64,000 nucleotides of DNA from Patagioenas fasciata (taxonomy: Eukaryota; Chordata; Aves; Columbiformes; Columbidae), in NCBI RefSeq assembly GCF_037038585.1, contig NC_092520.1, positions 120,622,001 through 120,686,000 of the forward strand, written 5' to 3'. The translations under genes and the position numbers were made by a program. Below, piece after piece: positions 13,896-25,603 of the stretch. The notes under the pieces are model-generated. The model was not told the DNA's origin. It ran no database searches and saw only the letters and a list, made by a program, of their open reading frames with translations. Numbering within the stretch: the stretch's first letter is position 1; each line of letters begins with the position of its first letter.

Positions 13896-14242
13896 ATCAC
13901 AGAATCACAGAATATTACGCATTGGAAGGGATCTCAAAAGATCATCCAGTCCAGTCCCCCTGTCGGAGCAGGCACACCTAGATGAGGCTACGCAGGAAGG
14001 TGTTCAGGTGGGTTTTGAATGTCTCCAGAGAAGGAGACTCCACACCCTCCCTGGGCAGCCGGTTCCAGTGCTCTGGCACCCTCATTGAGAAAAGTTTCTT
14101 TTCATATTTAGGTGGAATCTCCTGTGTTCCAGTTTGAACCCATTACCCCTTGTCCAATCATTGGTCGTCACCAAGAAGAGCCTGGCTCCATCCTCCTGAC
14201 ACTCACTCTTTACATATTCATAAACATTAATGAGGTCGCGTT
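13896..14242 (-). mobile_element. CR1 LINE, 3' fragment, minus strand
   Basis: Begins at the left with the reverse complement of the CR1 tail (ATTCTGTGATTCTGTGAT type) and the GGAAGGGATCT...CATCCAGTCCAG block. On the minus strand it codes the end of CR1 ORF2: [19 protein letters not shown] followed by [20 protein letters not shown], with frame breaks further on. The homology stops near 14242, right at the edge of the ATP10A CpG island. A truncated, dead copy. Confidence 0.93.
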
Positions 14243-14311
14243 GTACCGCCCGTGCTGAGCTGGACACAGCCCTGGCACCCGGTCCCGGTCAGAAAGCGGC
14301 GCATTTTGAAA

Positions 14312-14322
14312 TGAGTCAGCTG
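14312..14322 (+). promoter_or_regulatory. AP-1/NF-E2-like site joined to a CAGCTG E-box
   Basis: TGAGTCA (14312-14318) is a perfect AP-1 core. It reads on as TGAGTCAGC, the shape of an NF-E2/MAF half site, and overlaps CAGCTG at 14317-14322. It lies near the upstream edge of the ATP10A CpG island, about 690 bp before the start codon. Motif match only; binding is not shown. Confidence 0.35.
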
Positions 14323-14426
14323 ATAAAAACTCCCGCCGGCCGCGGGACCTTGGAGAAAGGCCGGTGCGGAGCTGCCCACGCTTCGGTGGAAATTCGTTGC
14401 TCTCTACACCCAAACCTCCTCCTCCC

Positions 14427-14432
14427 CACGTG
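14427..14432. promoter_or_regulatory. CACGTG E-box in the CpG island
   Basis: A perfect palindromic CACGTG, the MYC/MAX/USF/CLOCK-type E-box core, about 570 bp before the ATP10A start codon. Such sites are often functional in CpG islands when unmethylated, but a six-base match is weak evidence. Confidence 0.3.
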
Positions 14433-14519
14433 TAGCGCCAAGCCAAAGCAGACGATAAAATGTCACCCGCGGGTCGGTGTGGCGGGGCGGGGGGTCCGTG
14501 CATCAGGCCGCCGGCTGCC

Positions 14520-14546
14520 CGGAGCGGGGAGCGGGGAGCGGGGAGG
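14520..14546 (+). repeat. GGGGAGC tandem repeat, G-quadruplex-prone
   Basis: Three consecutive copies of a GGGGAGC unit followed by more G pairs, in the promoter island. Together with the G-rich run near 14482-14490 this gives at least four G-tracts, enough for a G-quadruplex on the + strand. Confidence 0.6.
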
Positions 14547-14629
14547 CGGCCGGGGCCCGGCTGCGCACGGAAGCGCCGCGCTCCGTTTCCCGTCCGCGGG
14601 GCCCCCACCGCCCCCTCCCGCCCCTCTCG

Positions 14630-14643
14630 CCCCCCCCCCCCCC
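14630..14643 (+). repeat. Poly-C run of 14 within the CpG island
   Basis: Fourteen C in a row inside a C-rich stretch. Homopolymers of this kind in GC-rich DNA are prone to sequencing-length error, so the spacing and frames across it (including the upstream ORFs) may be off by a base or more. Confidence 0.8.
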
Positions 14644-14677
14644 ACGACCCTGCCCGCCCTCCGCCACCGGCGGTGCC

Positions 14678-14941
14678 ATGGCGAATGGGACAGCGGCCCC
14701 TGCATTCCCCGCGCCCTCGGCCGGCTCGGGGCCCGGCCCGCCAGCGGGACGGGGCGAGGCCCGCGGGAGGAGGGCTCGGCTCGCCGCCTGCCCACGTCCC
14801 CTCCCCGGCCGAGGAGGAGGAGGAGAAATCGAGCGAGGTCCCGGTAGAGCGGTTAGGAGAGGGTTCGAGAGAGCCCTCCTCCGCCCCCGGAGGGGAAGAG
14901 GAAAGGAGAGCCGTGGCGGGCGGCGGAGGATGATAACTTAG
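14678..14941 (+). other. Upstream ORF in the ATP10A leader, 87 codons, strong start context
   Basis: ATG at 14678 sits in GCCATGG, with a purine at -3 exception (G at -3) and G at +4, a better Kozak context than the ATP10A start itself. It reads 87 residues rich in Arg, Gly and Pro and ends at TAG 14939-14941, 64 nt before the ATP10A ATG and in a different frame. If the transcript starts upstream of 14678, this uORF would be met first by scanning ribosomes and could lower ATP10A translation. Its peptide resembles no family I know. Long open frames are common in GC-rich DNA, so the start context is the main evidence. Confidence 0.35.
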
Positions 14942-15005
14942 GGCCGTGGCTGGCGGTGGGAGCTGCCCACTGTGCCCGGGCCAGGGCGGCTGGAGGGCGG
15001 CAGCG

Positions 15006-15448
15006 ATGTCCCAGGGCACGGCAGGAGGAGAGGGAGCGCCCCAGGTACTGCCGGAGGGGAAGGAGAGGCAGAGGAAGAGGAGGCGGAGGAAGAAGAAGGA
15101 GAGCAAGACGCGGCTGGTGCGCTCCAACTTGCTGCTACCTGAGGCCGAGGCAGACAAGTCCAAGAGGACGGTCCTGGCCAGCAACCGTCTCAAGACCACC
15201 AAGTACACGGCGCTCTCCTTCCTGCCCAAGAACCTATTCGAGCAGTTCCACCGTCTGGCCAACGTCTACTTCGTGTTCATCGCGCTGCTCAACTTCGTGC
15301 CGGCCGTCAACGCCTTCCAGCCTGAGCTGGCCTTGGCCCCCGTGCTCTTCATCTTGGCGGTCACTGCCATCAAGGACCTGTGGGAGGATTACAGCCGCTA
15401 CCGCTCTGACAAGGAGATCAACCACATGGAGTGTCTGGTGTACAGCAG
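15006..15448 (+). CDS. ATP10A: ATP10A exon 1 (coding part): N-terminus, TM1 and TM2 of a P4-ATPase phospholipid flippase
   Basis: Codes for residues 1-147 plus two bases of codon 148. P4-ATPases move phospholipids from the outer to the inner leaflet; mammalian ATP10A is a plasma-membrane phosphatidylcholine flippase that needs a CDC50-family partner (known for the family, not shown here). Visible in order: a basic stretch at residues 19-36, the P4 hallmark segment [19 protein letters not shown] (residues 64-82), TM1 near 84-103, a short loop with NAFQP, TM2 near 107-128, then [14 protein letters not shown] leading to the A domain. The residues around [11 protein letters not shown] and LAPVLFILA fit ATP10A better than ATP10B or ATP10D, as I recall those sequences. 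The start at 15006 is the first ATG after an in-frame stop (TAA, 14934-14936) and has G at -3. The exon ends in CAG/GTGAGG, a strong donor, in phase 2. Confidence 0.95.
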
Positions 15449-18010
15449 GTGAGGCGGGGTGGGTGCTGGGGATGGGGAGCACCGTGGTGGCAGCTGGTGG
15501 TGGAGCCCAGCTGTGCACGGGGGCTTGGGCAAGCAGGGATGTGGAAGCAGAGTGGCAAGCACGTCCATTGTGCAGGGCTTTCATTTCCACTCCAAGCATG
15601 AAGAAACTCCGAGTTGTCCCCGGAGGTGGCGTCTCCCATCTCTTTATGCAGAACTGTGGGAGTTCCTACAGCCCTGTACCTTCAGGTGAAAGCGGATCTG
15701 CTCTGATCGGTGAGGTCCCGCAGTAAATCACTGATTTATGAGTAAGCAACATTTTTTATAGGTCTACACGTGCGCTCCAGGCTAGTTAGTGTTTTATGCT
15801 TTAAAGGAAGGACAGTGCATGGCAAAGTAAATGTAAGCATCACAAGCAGCATTTGATTTGCAAGCCTTTATGAGTACACTTACCAGCCTGAGTGGTCAGT
15901 TACACCAGCTGCGGGCATTAATTTGGTTTTAGCAATATGAGACCTCGCTCAAGTAATCTTCTATTAAATCTTCAGTGAGCAAAGGAAGGGTAGAGGCCAG
16001 AGGTTTCTACGTTTGAGTTAGGACTGTGAGGTTACATGGCGTGAACTAGCGAGCCTGAGCTATGTTTGCTTTACTGAAGAGTGAGGCAGACTTTCCATTG
16101 AACATTTACTTTCAAGTGAATGCTTTTTATTTATTGTCTCAAGTGTCATAATTCCCAGTGACTTCACTATTTCCCAAAACCTGTGGATGGAGCATTAGAT
16201 CATTTATCTCCTTCAGATTTTTTTTTCTTTTTAAACTCATCTGGGCTATACATTTAGACCACAGCCTTCGCATCCATAAATCATACTGAAATGACTTTTG
16301 CCCCAACATTTATGTCCTCAGAATCCAGCTTTACAGAATTTTTTTTGCTTTTCTTTCCGTGCCAGATAGTCATTTTGTAGTAGCTAAGGCTAAGGTTTTC
16401 TAGGGACTGAGAGAAGAACATACTTTCTGAGATAGCAGGTTTTAGTTGTCTTTCTGATGCTTCTAAGTCTAACAGAAACGAAACACGTGCCAAGAAGCTT
16501 ACACTCTGATTCCACAGGCTGTCTGGGAGGAGTACTCTCAGCTGACGTAAGCACCGAGGCAGAGAGCAACTCTCCTATTGCAAGAAAGGCATGTGAAAAA
16601 AAAAAAAAGTGAAAAATCACTTAGAATAGGCTTCATTTTTAACATCAGCAGACTCAGCTTGTTATTTCACAAACTCGTATCGCAGAAGAAATCTTACCCG
16701 GGGATATTCCGCCACCAGTAGATATGCATGCATGGGAACACAAGTAAAATGGCCTTATTTGTGTAAGCTAAACCAAAAATAACCTACTTGATCACAAACA
16801 GAGGCCATCGCTAACCCAAGGCTGTGCCTGATGTTTTGCTTGCCTGTAGCTGTCCTCAACTCTGAACAGTTCTGGCATCGGGGTAAATAAGTGGCAGGAG
16901 GGCTAGTAAGGGACTGTTTTTGCAGTTAAGTAAAATAGTGCTAAAGAAGATGGTCAATCTCACCTTTACCAAACAAAATTAGTTTAGAAATAAGCTCTCA
17001 TGCCTTCTGTGTTGAAAAGAAAGAACTACCTGTTGCAGAAGCTGTTCAAAATATTAACAAATACCAGTACTGGGATATTAATTCTGGAATGTTTCTACCC
17101 CCCTGTGATTTTCCATACCTCTCTCTGCTGCCAAAAAAGTAGACGTGACTGTGAGAAAATGTGCACCTTTGGCGGTAATTTCACTTGTGCTCTTTTGGGA
17201 GTCCCAGCAAAGTGCCCTGCCCTTTGTTCTGCTTATGCTGTGCCAGAGTAAAAGTCAGAATTGTTCCTTTTACTGCAGAGTTTGGGCTACTGTTGAGTGA
17301 CACAGATTACTTTGGGAGTAGTTTGCCTTTTCATTTGCATCAAGGGCACACATTGGCCTTATTCCTGTGGAGCAGCAAACGTGGAAGCTTTGGAAGTCTA
17401 TCACTTGTCAAGGCACAGCTTTCTGTCTGGGAGCAGAGCTGAACCAAGTGTCCTCTGCAGAAGCTTAGTCCCTGGGAGCAGCTCACCTGTTTCCACCTTC
17501 CAGGATTCCCAAGGAAAAGCTTGCCTCTCACAGTTAAAAAATAACAACAAAACCAGGAGGTTAAAATAATTTGCTTATATGTTTTTAATCTGCTCACTTT
17601 TTCCTCTTTTTTTGCCTTTTTTTTAAAAAAAAAAACTTCACCAGGTCACCTTTTTGAATATCTCCCAGCCTCAGTGAGTGAGATGGGACTAGAAACTTGC
17701 TGGGTTTGGAGATAAAAACTAAGATTCTTACTAACTCAAATGACAGGGAACCAAGATTGAGAGATTTATATCAAGGTCATGAAAGTTGCTGGGTGTGGAT
17801 TCAAAAAAAGCTGTTTTCTCAGAAAGATGTCATGCCAGGGGAAACACAAGTGGTTGGACGTTACTTTTACTTTGTTTCCTTGGACTCTTTGTTTCTGGAA
17901 AAAATGTTGAAGTATAAATGTCACCTAAGTAGGTAATAAATGACAGCTTTTCTCCCCACATCCGTTTGATGCTGATCACTCTATCAGTTTTACCACCTTT
18001 TGGCCAAGCC

Positions 18011-18029
18011 AGACTCTCTCTCTCTCTCT
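18011..18029 (+). repeat. (CT)n dinucleotide run
   Basis: About nine CT units, ending seven bases before the left arm of an inverted repeat. Confidence 0.85.
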
Positions 18030-21000
18030 TCCCCGCTCTGCCACTTCCTTGTGGTGTGGCAGAGGCAGAGTGTGATGCAAATGCTGTCTTCGATAGAGAT
18101 GCTTCTGTAGGTGGGGCAGGTTAATGAACATTGCTGCCGTCCTGTGCTCCCCTAGAGCTGCCACGGAGCAAGTGACTCTTCTCTTTCTGGTCAGTACTCT
18201 AGCTCTCAGAGATCTTCTGCAAGATGGGATGTATCAGAGTGCCGGGGTGGTTGTCTGCACCTTGATGGGCTTCCTTTCCTGCCAGCTTCCCACACAGCTG
18301 AGAGAGAGCCACCTCGAGCATGGACTATGGCGCTCAAACACAGACCGCAGCAAATGACAGTGAATTACAACACTCAGCAACTTGAGACAGAGACTGTTCC
18401 ATCAACAGCAGCAGAAAAAACCCTCTATTGCATGTTATATACTGTTTCATGACCCAGTAAGGTTCCTGTCTGGTCTGTCATGCATCCTCCATGTGCTGCT
18501 TTCCTGGCTGCTGAAGGACGCATCCCCTCTTAGACACAGCAACAGTTAGTGATGCAAGATCTACAGGACAGAGAGAGAGCAAGGGTAGGCAGAACCTGCT
18601 AATACTCAGCCCAGCTCATCAGGAGAAGGTTCAACAACAGCCAGGCAGTGTCCACTGGGAGGTTCCCTGGAGCAGCCAACATGGGCAAATCATGTCAGTA
18701 TTCCGATGTAGGGGACAATGCTGTTCTCCTGCTGTGCTGACAGCTTGACAGCTGGTGCACAGACTGGGCCATCTTCCTCCTGCCTGCCCAGTGCTGTGGA
18801 CTCAGATGACCCATTCTCATACAGCCACTGCCGAGTCAATGACTCAGTGGCTCATAGTTGGCAACATTTATCAGACGACAGAACAGCAAAGGATGATGCA
18901 ACCTGAAGTAAAAAGCTGAAGGCAGATGCAGCTTGTTTTCAGAGAAAGAAGACTGCTTTTGTTTAGCAATTCTGGTTATTTTGGAGAGTCCCTCAAAAGA
19001 TACTCCTTTCTAGAGTCAGAAGTTAGAACAGGAAAAGACCTGATTCTTCGAATAAATGGAAAGAAGCTGTTGAGTTTGAATTGGCAGCATGTGTCCAGGA
19101 ATTAAACACACTGGAGAACTGCAGACTTGTGTTGCTCTGCGATGGATTTTGCAGGTCTGCCTGTAAGAGCAGTCAGGGTCTTGACAGGCAAAGAGGGAAG
19201 ATTTCTTAGCCAAGTTAATAGGGCCTCTGTCTGGAGGCCTTTAAGGGCACCTCTCCTGTTTGGCAATACAGAGGAAATTAGGCACTTGCTTAAGCGGACA
19301 GTTTCACAGGTCATTTGGAATTTAGATTCCCTGCAGGTGCTTAAGTTAGGAATGCTGGATCACAGCCAAAACTCTTTCTTATTTGGTTTAAATGGAGGGA
19401 AGTTTACAAAGGCTTTAGAGCCCAGCCTGCAGAAAATGGTTTTGTGTGCATAACCATTGCAAATCTGAGATCATCTTAGTCTACTCTCTTTGTTCTTCTT
19501 CCACATTTCCATCACCCAGGGATGGAGGTTGAAGACTGGAGATTACAAATTCACACTCTTAATGGTGAAGTCTTGTTTGGCTGGTTACTTTCCTGCATTA
19601 TTATCTAGGACTTGGAGGATGGGAGGGTGATTTTTTTCTTTGCAGTTGCTGTCCTCCAGTGCTCACCAACTCTGGCTGGAGTTGTGGATTGTACTTGTAA
19701 ATGTTTGCTCCAAATAATTCCAGGATGCATGCGCTGCTGCTGCTAAATATTTGATAGGACTAAATTCATCACTGGAGCAGAAGTGTTAAAAATCTTCTAA
19801 GCAGGGCCTTTGTTTTCAGTGTGCTGTTACAAAGTGTGGTATACATTTACATGGTATGTAAATAGAAGATGAATAGTGATAACTACAATCACAACAAATA
19901 GTGGCACTCATCCAGCAGGGAATTACATTTTGTTACTGACTCAGTGCTGTGTTGGTGAAATAATCTCTGCTAATGTTTTTCTAGGAGCCTTATGTTCAAA
20001 ACCGAAGGGTTTTGCGTTTTAAATCTCCTCTTGAACTCTTGCTGGGTCCATTGAAGAGTATTGCTGAAGAGTGTAATGGTCTCTGCATACTGATCAGAGA
20101 CTGATAACAGCTTCTTCTGTCAACCTGTGACTTAGAAAATCCATGACAAATTGCAGTTTGTGACCGGATATTTGTCTCCCCTGAGGGGTGGAAAATGTTT
20201 AATGGGGCACTCAAGCAGCTATCAAAGCAGGCTGTTTTACATTAAATGTTAATTTCTTTTTGAAAAACTCAAGAGGAAGAGAGAAGAGGGTTCGATATGG
20301 GCAACATGTTTCATACAGTTTCCAAAATGCTTTCCATTCGCCCTTCCTTCTTTCAACGTGTCAGTGAAAGCCATTCCAGCCTTGGAGAAAAAAAGATGCA
20401 GCAGCATTACCAATGGCACAGCAGATCCCACTCATGGCCTCTAAAATAGCCACATGATGGCTAGCCCTGCAAACACTTCACTTCTTAGGTGCCTTGTTTT
20501 GCTGGGAGCACCAGTCGCTGAGGAGCTGGGTTCTCATTCTCTCCCACTGCTACCCAAATAGACAAGAGCAGTTGCTTGTCCCATAATGTGCTGGCGGGGT
20601 AAGACATTTCTCACCAGAAAAAATAAGCTTGTTTCATCCCTTCCAGAACACAAATGTCACTAGATGTGATTCAAAAGGAAACTACCTGGGATTACTCAGT
20701 TTCCTCTGTGAGTGAGCTTGGTGTACAGAAAGCTGAAAGGAGGAGTTTGGGCTCGGTTGACAGTGAGAAAACCCACTGGAAGATGTAGTAGAAGCTCTTC
20801 TGTAGACTGATAGGGAGGAATTTCATTCTGCAGTAGAGTTTATCCTAGTAGCAAGGGATGTCTCTGCTAATCTTTTGAGATGTAGCCAGCTGCAATGCGC
20901 AGGAGAGCCCATCTGTCTGTCCAACTATACATATGAGGTTTATTTGCGATTCAGTGCAGGGCAAATTTTCTAAGTGCCTGAGCTTCACTACTGGAAAAAG

Positions 21001-21438
21001 AAATATGTTTGCCTCTTTTTACTAAGCTCTTTCATTTGTATAGAATGTCATGAGAGCAGTTGTAGGCTGTTTCACATGCCTCTGGCTAGCCGCCAAAGAA
21101 GATGCTGTTAATCTCCACTGAAAGACCTAGTGATGTCCCCAGATTTATTTTTGCGGATATGTGCTGCACTCTGGAGAGACACCATAGCTTGTGCTAACCA
21201 GACCACAGCCCAGAAGTATAAGTGGCCACCTCGTGTGCAGATCTGCTTGCTCTCACGTGTCAGTATTATCTTGAAACCATGATTATTGCTAGAGGTGGCT
21301 GAAAGAATAACAGATCTATTTGATTCTGCCAGAGTACATTTCCAAAGAAACTGTACAAGAGGAAAGAACTACATGTGTTGTTCAGCTCTTCCTGATACTG
21401 TGATTCCAGATTCTACCTTCCACATGTAACCTAGTCAG

Positions 21439-21464
21439 CAGAACTGAAAACCAGAACTGAAAAC
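21439..21464 (+). repeat. 13-bp perfect tandem duplication
   Basis: CAGAACTGAAAAC occurs twice head to tail with no mismatch, consistent with a recent replication-slippage duplication. Confidence 0.85.
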
Positions 21465-24400
21465 CCTGACAACCATGGTACAGATCAATGTTTTATGGAA
21501 CTGCTTATTAGCTAGCATGACATAACTCACTCAGGGCATTCCTCCTGCTAGCAGACTAATCCTCCAGAAGTACTCATTAGAGTAGTGCTCTCAGGCTCTG
21601 CCTGGGAGGCCTTAATTTTACTATGGCATGTTGGAGGACTCCAGGGAATAAAGAAGACTTTAACAGCTTCTTGTGGTTTTCTCTCCTCCTCCTGACTAAT
21701 GTTGGCTGACAAGGAAGATGAAAATCCAGAAAGGAGGGTCCCTGCTACTGGGCTGGAGTTAGTCAGACACCCCATCAAGACTTTCGCAACCCTTATGGAT
21801 GGACAGGCTGCCTATCTTGACATAGTAGCAGAAGTCCGAGTGCCAAATCTCCCCTTGCTATGTAATCCAGCATGCTTCCCATTTGCCCAAGATCAGTCTC
21901 AAGACATGCCTCTCCCCTTACAACACTAGGCCTTTGGGGTATGTGGAGTTTTTGTGTATATACACAGTGAAAGCAATGCAGCTCACAAGCCAAATGCACC
22001 ACTTCAGGGCTACGCCCAATTTGCAGCATTTACGCCATGCAGGCTTGGTTTTAGCAACCACAGATATTGAGAGCAATTAAGTTCATGAAAAGCAGAACGA
22101 TTTGTTTCACTTCACATAGTTGAGGAGGCAAACTAGTTTCCATGGCTTACCTTCAGCCTCAGTGTTTTCACTTGGGAGCTGGCACTAATGCAACTATGTT
22201 GGTGGCCAGTCATGTTTGTACCCAGAAGAGATCCGCAGTAGAAACGTGATCTAAAGCTTGCTGCTGCCCTGTAGCGATACCTACTCACCTTGTCTCACCA
22301 GAATGGGGAAGCAAGACAGTGAGAGTCTCCATGCGCTGGGCCAGTGGATTTCAGTGAATGGCAGAATCATAAAGTGAGGAGCCAACTTGATACTAAAAGC
22401 CAGGACACTGACCTCTTATTGATAAATTTGTGCAGGTATGGGCAGCAGCTTCCTCTGATGTATGGCAAGCACAAAAGTTGACCCACACCCAAAATGCAGC
22501 AAATGTATGAAAGACACCAGCTTGTAGCTTCTCCTAGGTAGGTGGTTGTGGTGGTGTGGAGGGGAGAGCAGGTGTAAAGGCCATGACAGTGACATCCTGT
22601 CCCTGGAGCTTGAGTGGTCCTAATATTGAGCTTAAATGAGGAAATAAACGTACATACACAAACACGTCTTTGATTCTGAAATATTCCATAAAGCAAGCCT
22701 CAGATTTAGTTTGAGGAAGGTAACCTGCGAGTTTCTGGATGAAATGGTTTAATTTTTGCTGCGTGTCCAGGAAAAGGGAATAACAGAGGGGGAAGCGAAG
22801 AGCTTACAGTGCCCGCAGGACATGAGCTGAGAGGAACAACTTTCTCTCTTGTACTATTTCTAGGATATAGCTGTTTGTGGAAAGTCACTAGCCACCCAGC
22901 TAACAGGTTGTTCTGATCTGTGGGTTGCTGAGGATATCTAACCCATATGAGCTGGTAAACTATCACCTAGTTCTTTGCTGCAACAGGATAAGTGTTTTTA
23001 TTCTGTTTTGAGACTGTTGTAGGTGACGATCTCTGCCATGATCAGCCTATATCCTTAAGGCCACATGGGTCAAACAACAGTCTTGAGCTGGCAAGGCGTG
23101 TGTTTTCAGGGGTGAGGCATGTATTTTAGGGGTGGGGAACATCTACTGTCTCCTCTGCTATTTTATTACAATTCCTGTCTGAGCACAATTTCTCTAGAGT
23201 GACAAATAGGCCAGTCTCTTCAGTGCAGCAGCAAACATTTGCATCATGCCCAGTCATTTCATAAACCCAGACTCTGCTGGAGATTTGTTATAATAGGCTT
23301 GGTGGTCACTTGTTTTGTTTTTATGTTCTGGTTGCTTGGAAATACTGACCTACTTCAAGTAAGAGTTTAAATGTTGGACTGACAACTGCACTCCAGTTCT
23401 TATCTATTTATGCTGCTATTGTATTAACACTGAGGGTGTGAACACCATTGCACAATATTTGATATTTCTGTAGTTTTAATGGAGTTTTCAGTCCTGACCT
23501 TTTGGAGATAAAGTCCATTATGAAGAGACACCGTTTGTAACCGTAGCTCTTTTACCTTTGTATATTATCTTATGCTTGCTAGGCTTTTTCTAGATTGCAC
23601 AGCCATATACCTATATGCTTGCCCCTTTTCTGTTCACCTTCCTGCCTTCCACTGACAACCTGAATATGCCTGTTTTGCCTATGATGTTAGCTGATTTCTT
23701 TTTCTTCACTAACAAGTTGTTAGGCAACTTGTTGTGAATCTCCCATGATAACAAGGCCAACACAAAGTGCTGAACAGCAGTCACCTAAATACAATTGTGA
23801 GCATGTTCAGGATCTATCAAAATGCAGATATGGGGTAAGATGCCTCAGAGGAGATGCCGGTGGGCAATTTTAGCAGGCAGATTTAGCAGCCAAACCCTTA
23901 AAGATGCAGGAAGTTCATTAAGTGCATTAGAAAGACATCATCTATTTGGGGCAAAAGTAGATTATAAGAAATCAAATTTAACCCAACCCACCTAAGTCTG
24001 ATCTCGCAGTTGTAGTGCATTATTTTTGTGTGGGCCCACACTTATATTTGGGGTTCAGATGCCCTCTGTGTTTTCTTTTTCTTCCTTTTTAGAATTCCCA
24101 TGTTCTCTTTGTCAGCCTCCCCTTGCTATACTTCCCTCTGCCATGCACCTGCAAAGCTGTGAAGGAAAAGTTTGATCTTACCCAGTTTGCCAGCAAAAAG
24201 ACATATATTGTTCTTATCTGCACAGTTGAGAGCATTTTGACCGCCCTTCCCAATTGTATCTTCGTATCTTATCAGAGATGCTTGGATATCAGTGCCTGTC
24301 TTCTGATAGACGGGTTAATTTGCATCTTAACTCTTCTGCGTGTGCCACTACAGCTAATGTAACTGTAAACAGTAGTGAGCCACTGATTGTAGCTGGCTGG

Positions 24401-25603
24401 CAGGAAACCCTCTCAAGTGCTAATTAGGTTCTCTCTGACCTGACAAGGGTATTTCCTGAAGGAGTTTGTCAGGTTCTTTCTGGGACATAAGATGAGATTT
24501 ATTTCACATTGCTTTTAGCTAAAAGGTATGTGCATAATCTGACCAAGTCGTCGACACTTGTGCCACAGTCAGTGGAAAGCACTGAATGGTTATGGAGGGA
24601 GGGGGAAATTCTTCCAGTTTGTTTGGGACACTTACCTTAGGTTAGTTTGAATCAGGAGGTCCTTACCTCTCTCCAGTGACCATACAGGTCTATCAGATGT
24701 TTAAACCTGCAGGCGATATTCCTGGGTGGTCAGGGATTAGATCAGAGGTATCAGCGCTGAAATTATTCTGCTAATGTTGAGTATCACTGATTTACCCTTG
24801 GTTATCGATTTCTATGCTGGAATTTTAGTGCCTGTCCATATGGGAGAATAGGCACGTGCAAACATATCATATAAGAGGTGCAGCGCCATGCCCAGATGAC
24901 ATGCCCTGTTTGCTCTCTTAGAAGTCCTAAATTCTGTCCATCTGATTGCAGCATTTGACATTCTGTTTTTCCTGATTGTTCACACTTAAATGAACTGTCC
25001 CCTATTGGGTTTTTCTTACATATGACTCTCATTTATTGTCAGTGCACTCCCCTGTGTGTGTCTGCTTTTTGTGATGGGATCATGGTTGCGTGTCGGAGCT
25101 CCTATTTCTGTCAGATCCTGTGGGATCTTTCCAGAATGCAAATTCAACAGAAAAGCTGTGCCACAGCTGAGCCAACCATCAGTGCAGTGGTGCTGATGTT
25201 TAATCTACCACACCCATTTGCCAGGAGTCCAGTTTGAAGTCCGTAACAGCCCTTGTCATGGACTGAACAATCCATGGCATCTCCTCAATTTGAGGAATAC
25301 CACAGGGGACTCTATTTTTTAAGCCCGACCATATTATATAATAAACTTGACTTATTAGCAGTGAAATAGCTTTTCTTCTTGGAGTGGGACGTCTGCCAGC
25401 TCATGCCAGAAATGTGTGTGTAAGACCCAACTGCCAAAGAATACTGCAGCATTGGATCCCCAGCCTGACAGTGAATTGCTGTGCACAGAGCTAACAAAGC
25501 TAGCACTGAAATATAGACTAGAACAAAAAGTCAACAACCAGTGGATTTTGTGTATTTGCCAAGTATCTGGTTGTTGATGTGTTTGTTGCTTTGTTGTTGG
25601 GCT

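Larger units (their letters stand above)
14460..14936 (+). other. In-frame upstream ORF, 158 codons, one stop away from ATP10A
   Basis: Starts at ATG 14460 with A at -3. It stays open through the CpG island and stops at TAA 14934-14936, in the same frame as ATP10A, whose ATG follows 69 nt later with no other stop between. The product would be low-complexity, rich in Arg, Pro and Gly, ending in a Glu-rich part. Most likely this is an accident of GC-rich composition, since the other two + frames are also long and open here; it matters because it defines the true ATP10A start and could act as a uORF. Confidence 0.25.
14266..15470 (+). promoter_or_regulatory. ATP10A: CpG island covering the ATP10A promoter, 5' leader and exon 1
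   Basis: Composition changes sharply at about 14266 from ordinary DNA to very GC-rich, CpG-dense sequence, and falls back shortly after the exon 1 donor. The island contains GC boxes and GGGGAGC repeats near 14520-14546, a run of 14 C (14630-14643) and poly-purine GGA repeats near 14812-14824. There is no convincing TATA box; the A-rich GATAAAA at 14454-14460 is a weak candidate only. This is the usual architecture of a broadly expressed vertebrate promoter. The transcription start cannot be placed from sequence alone. Island edges are by eye. Confidence 0.85.

Noticed and set aside
14230..14847. 205-codon + strand frame from an ATG at the CR1 edge into the island
   Set aside because: Low-complexity Arg/Pro/Gly product, out of frame with ATP10A, one of three simultaneously open frames; composition explains it.
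14210..15262. 350-codon open frame on the minus strand across the CpG island
   Set aside because: It starts at a TTG rather than ATG, lies antisense to ATP10A exon 1, is Pro/Gly/Arg/Ser-rich low complexity and runs into a CR1. GC-rich DNA lacks stops in all frames.
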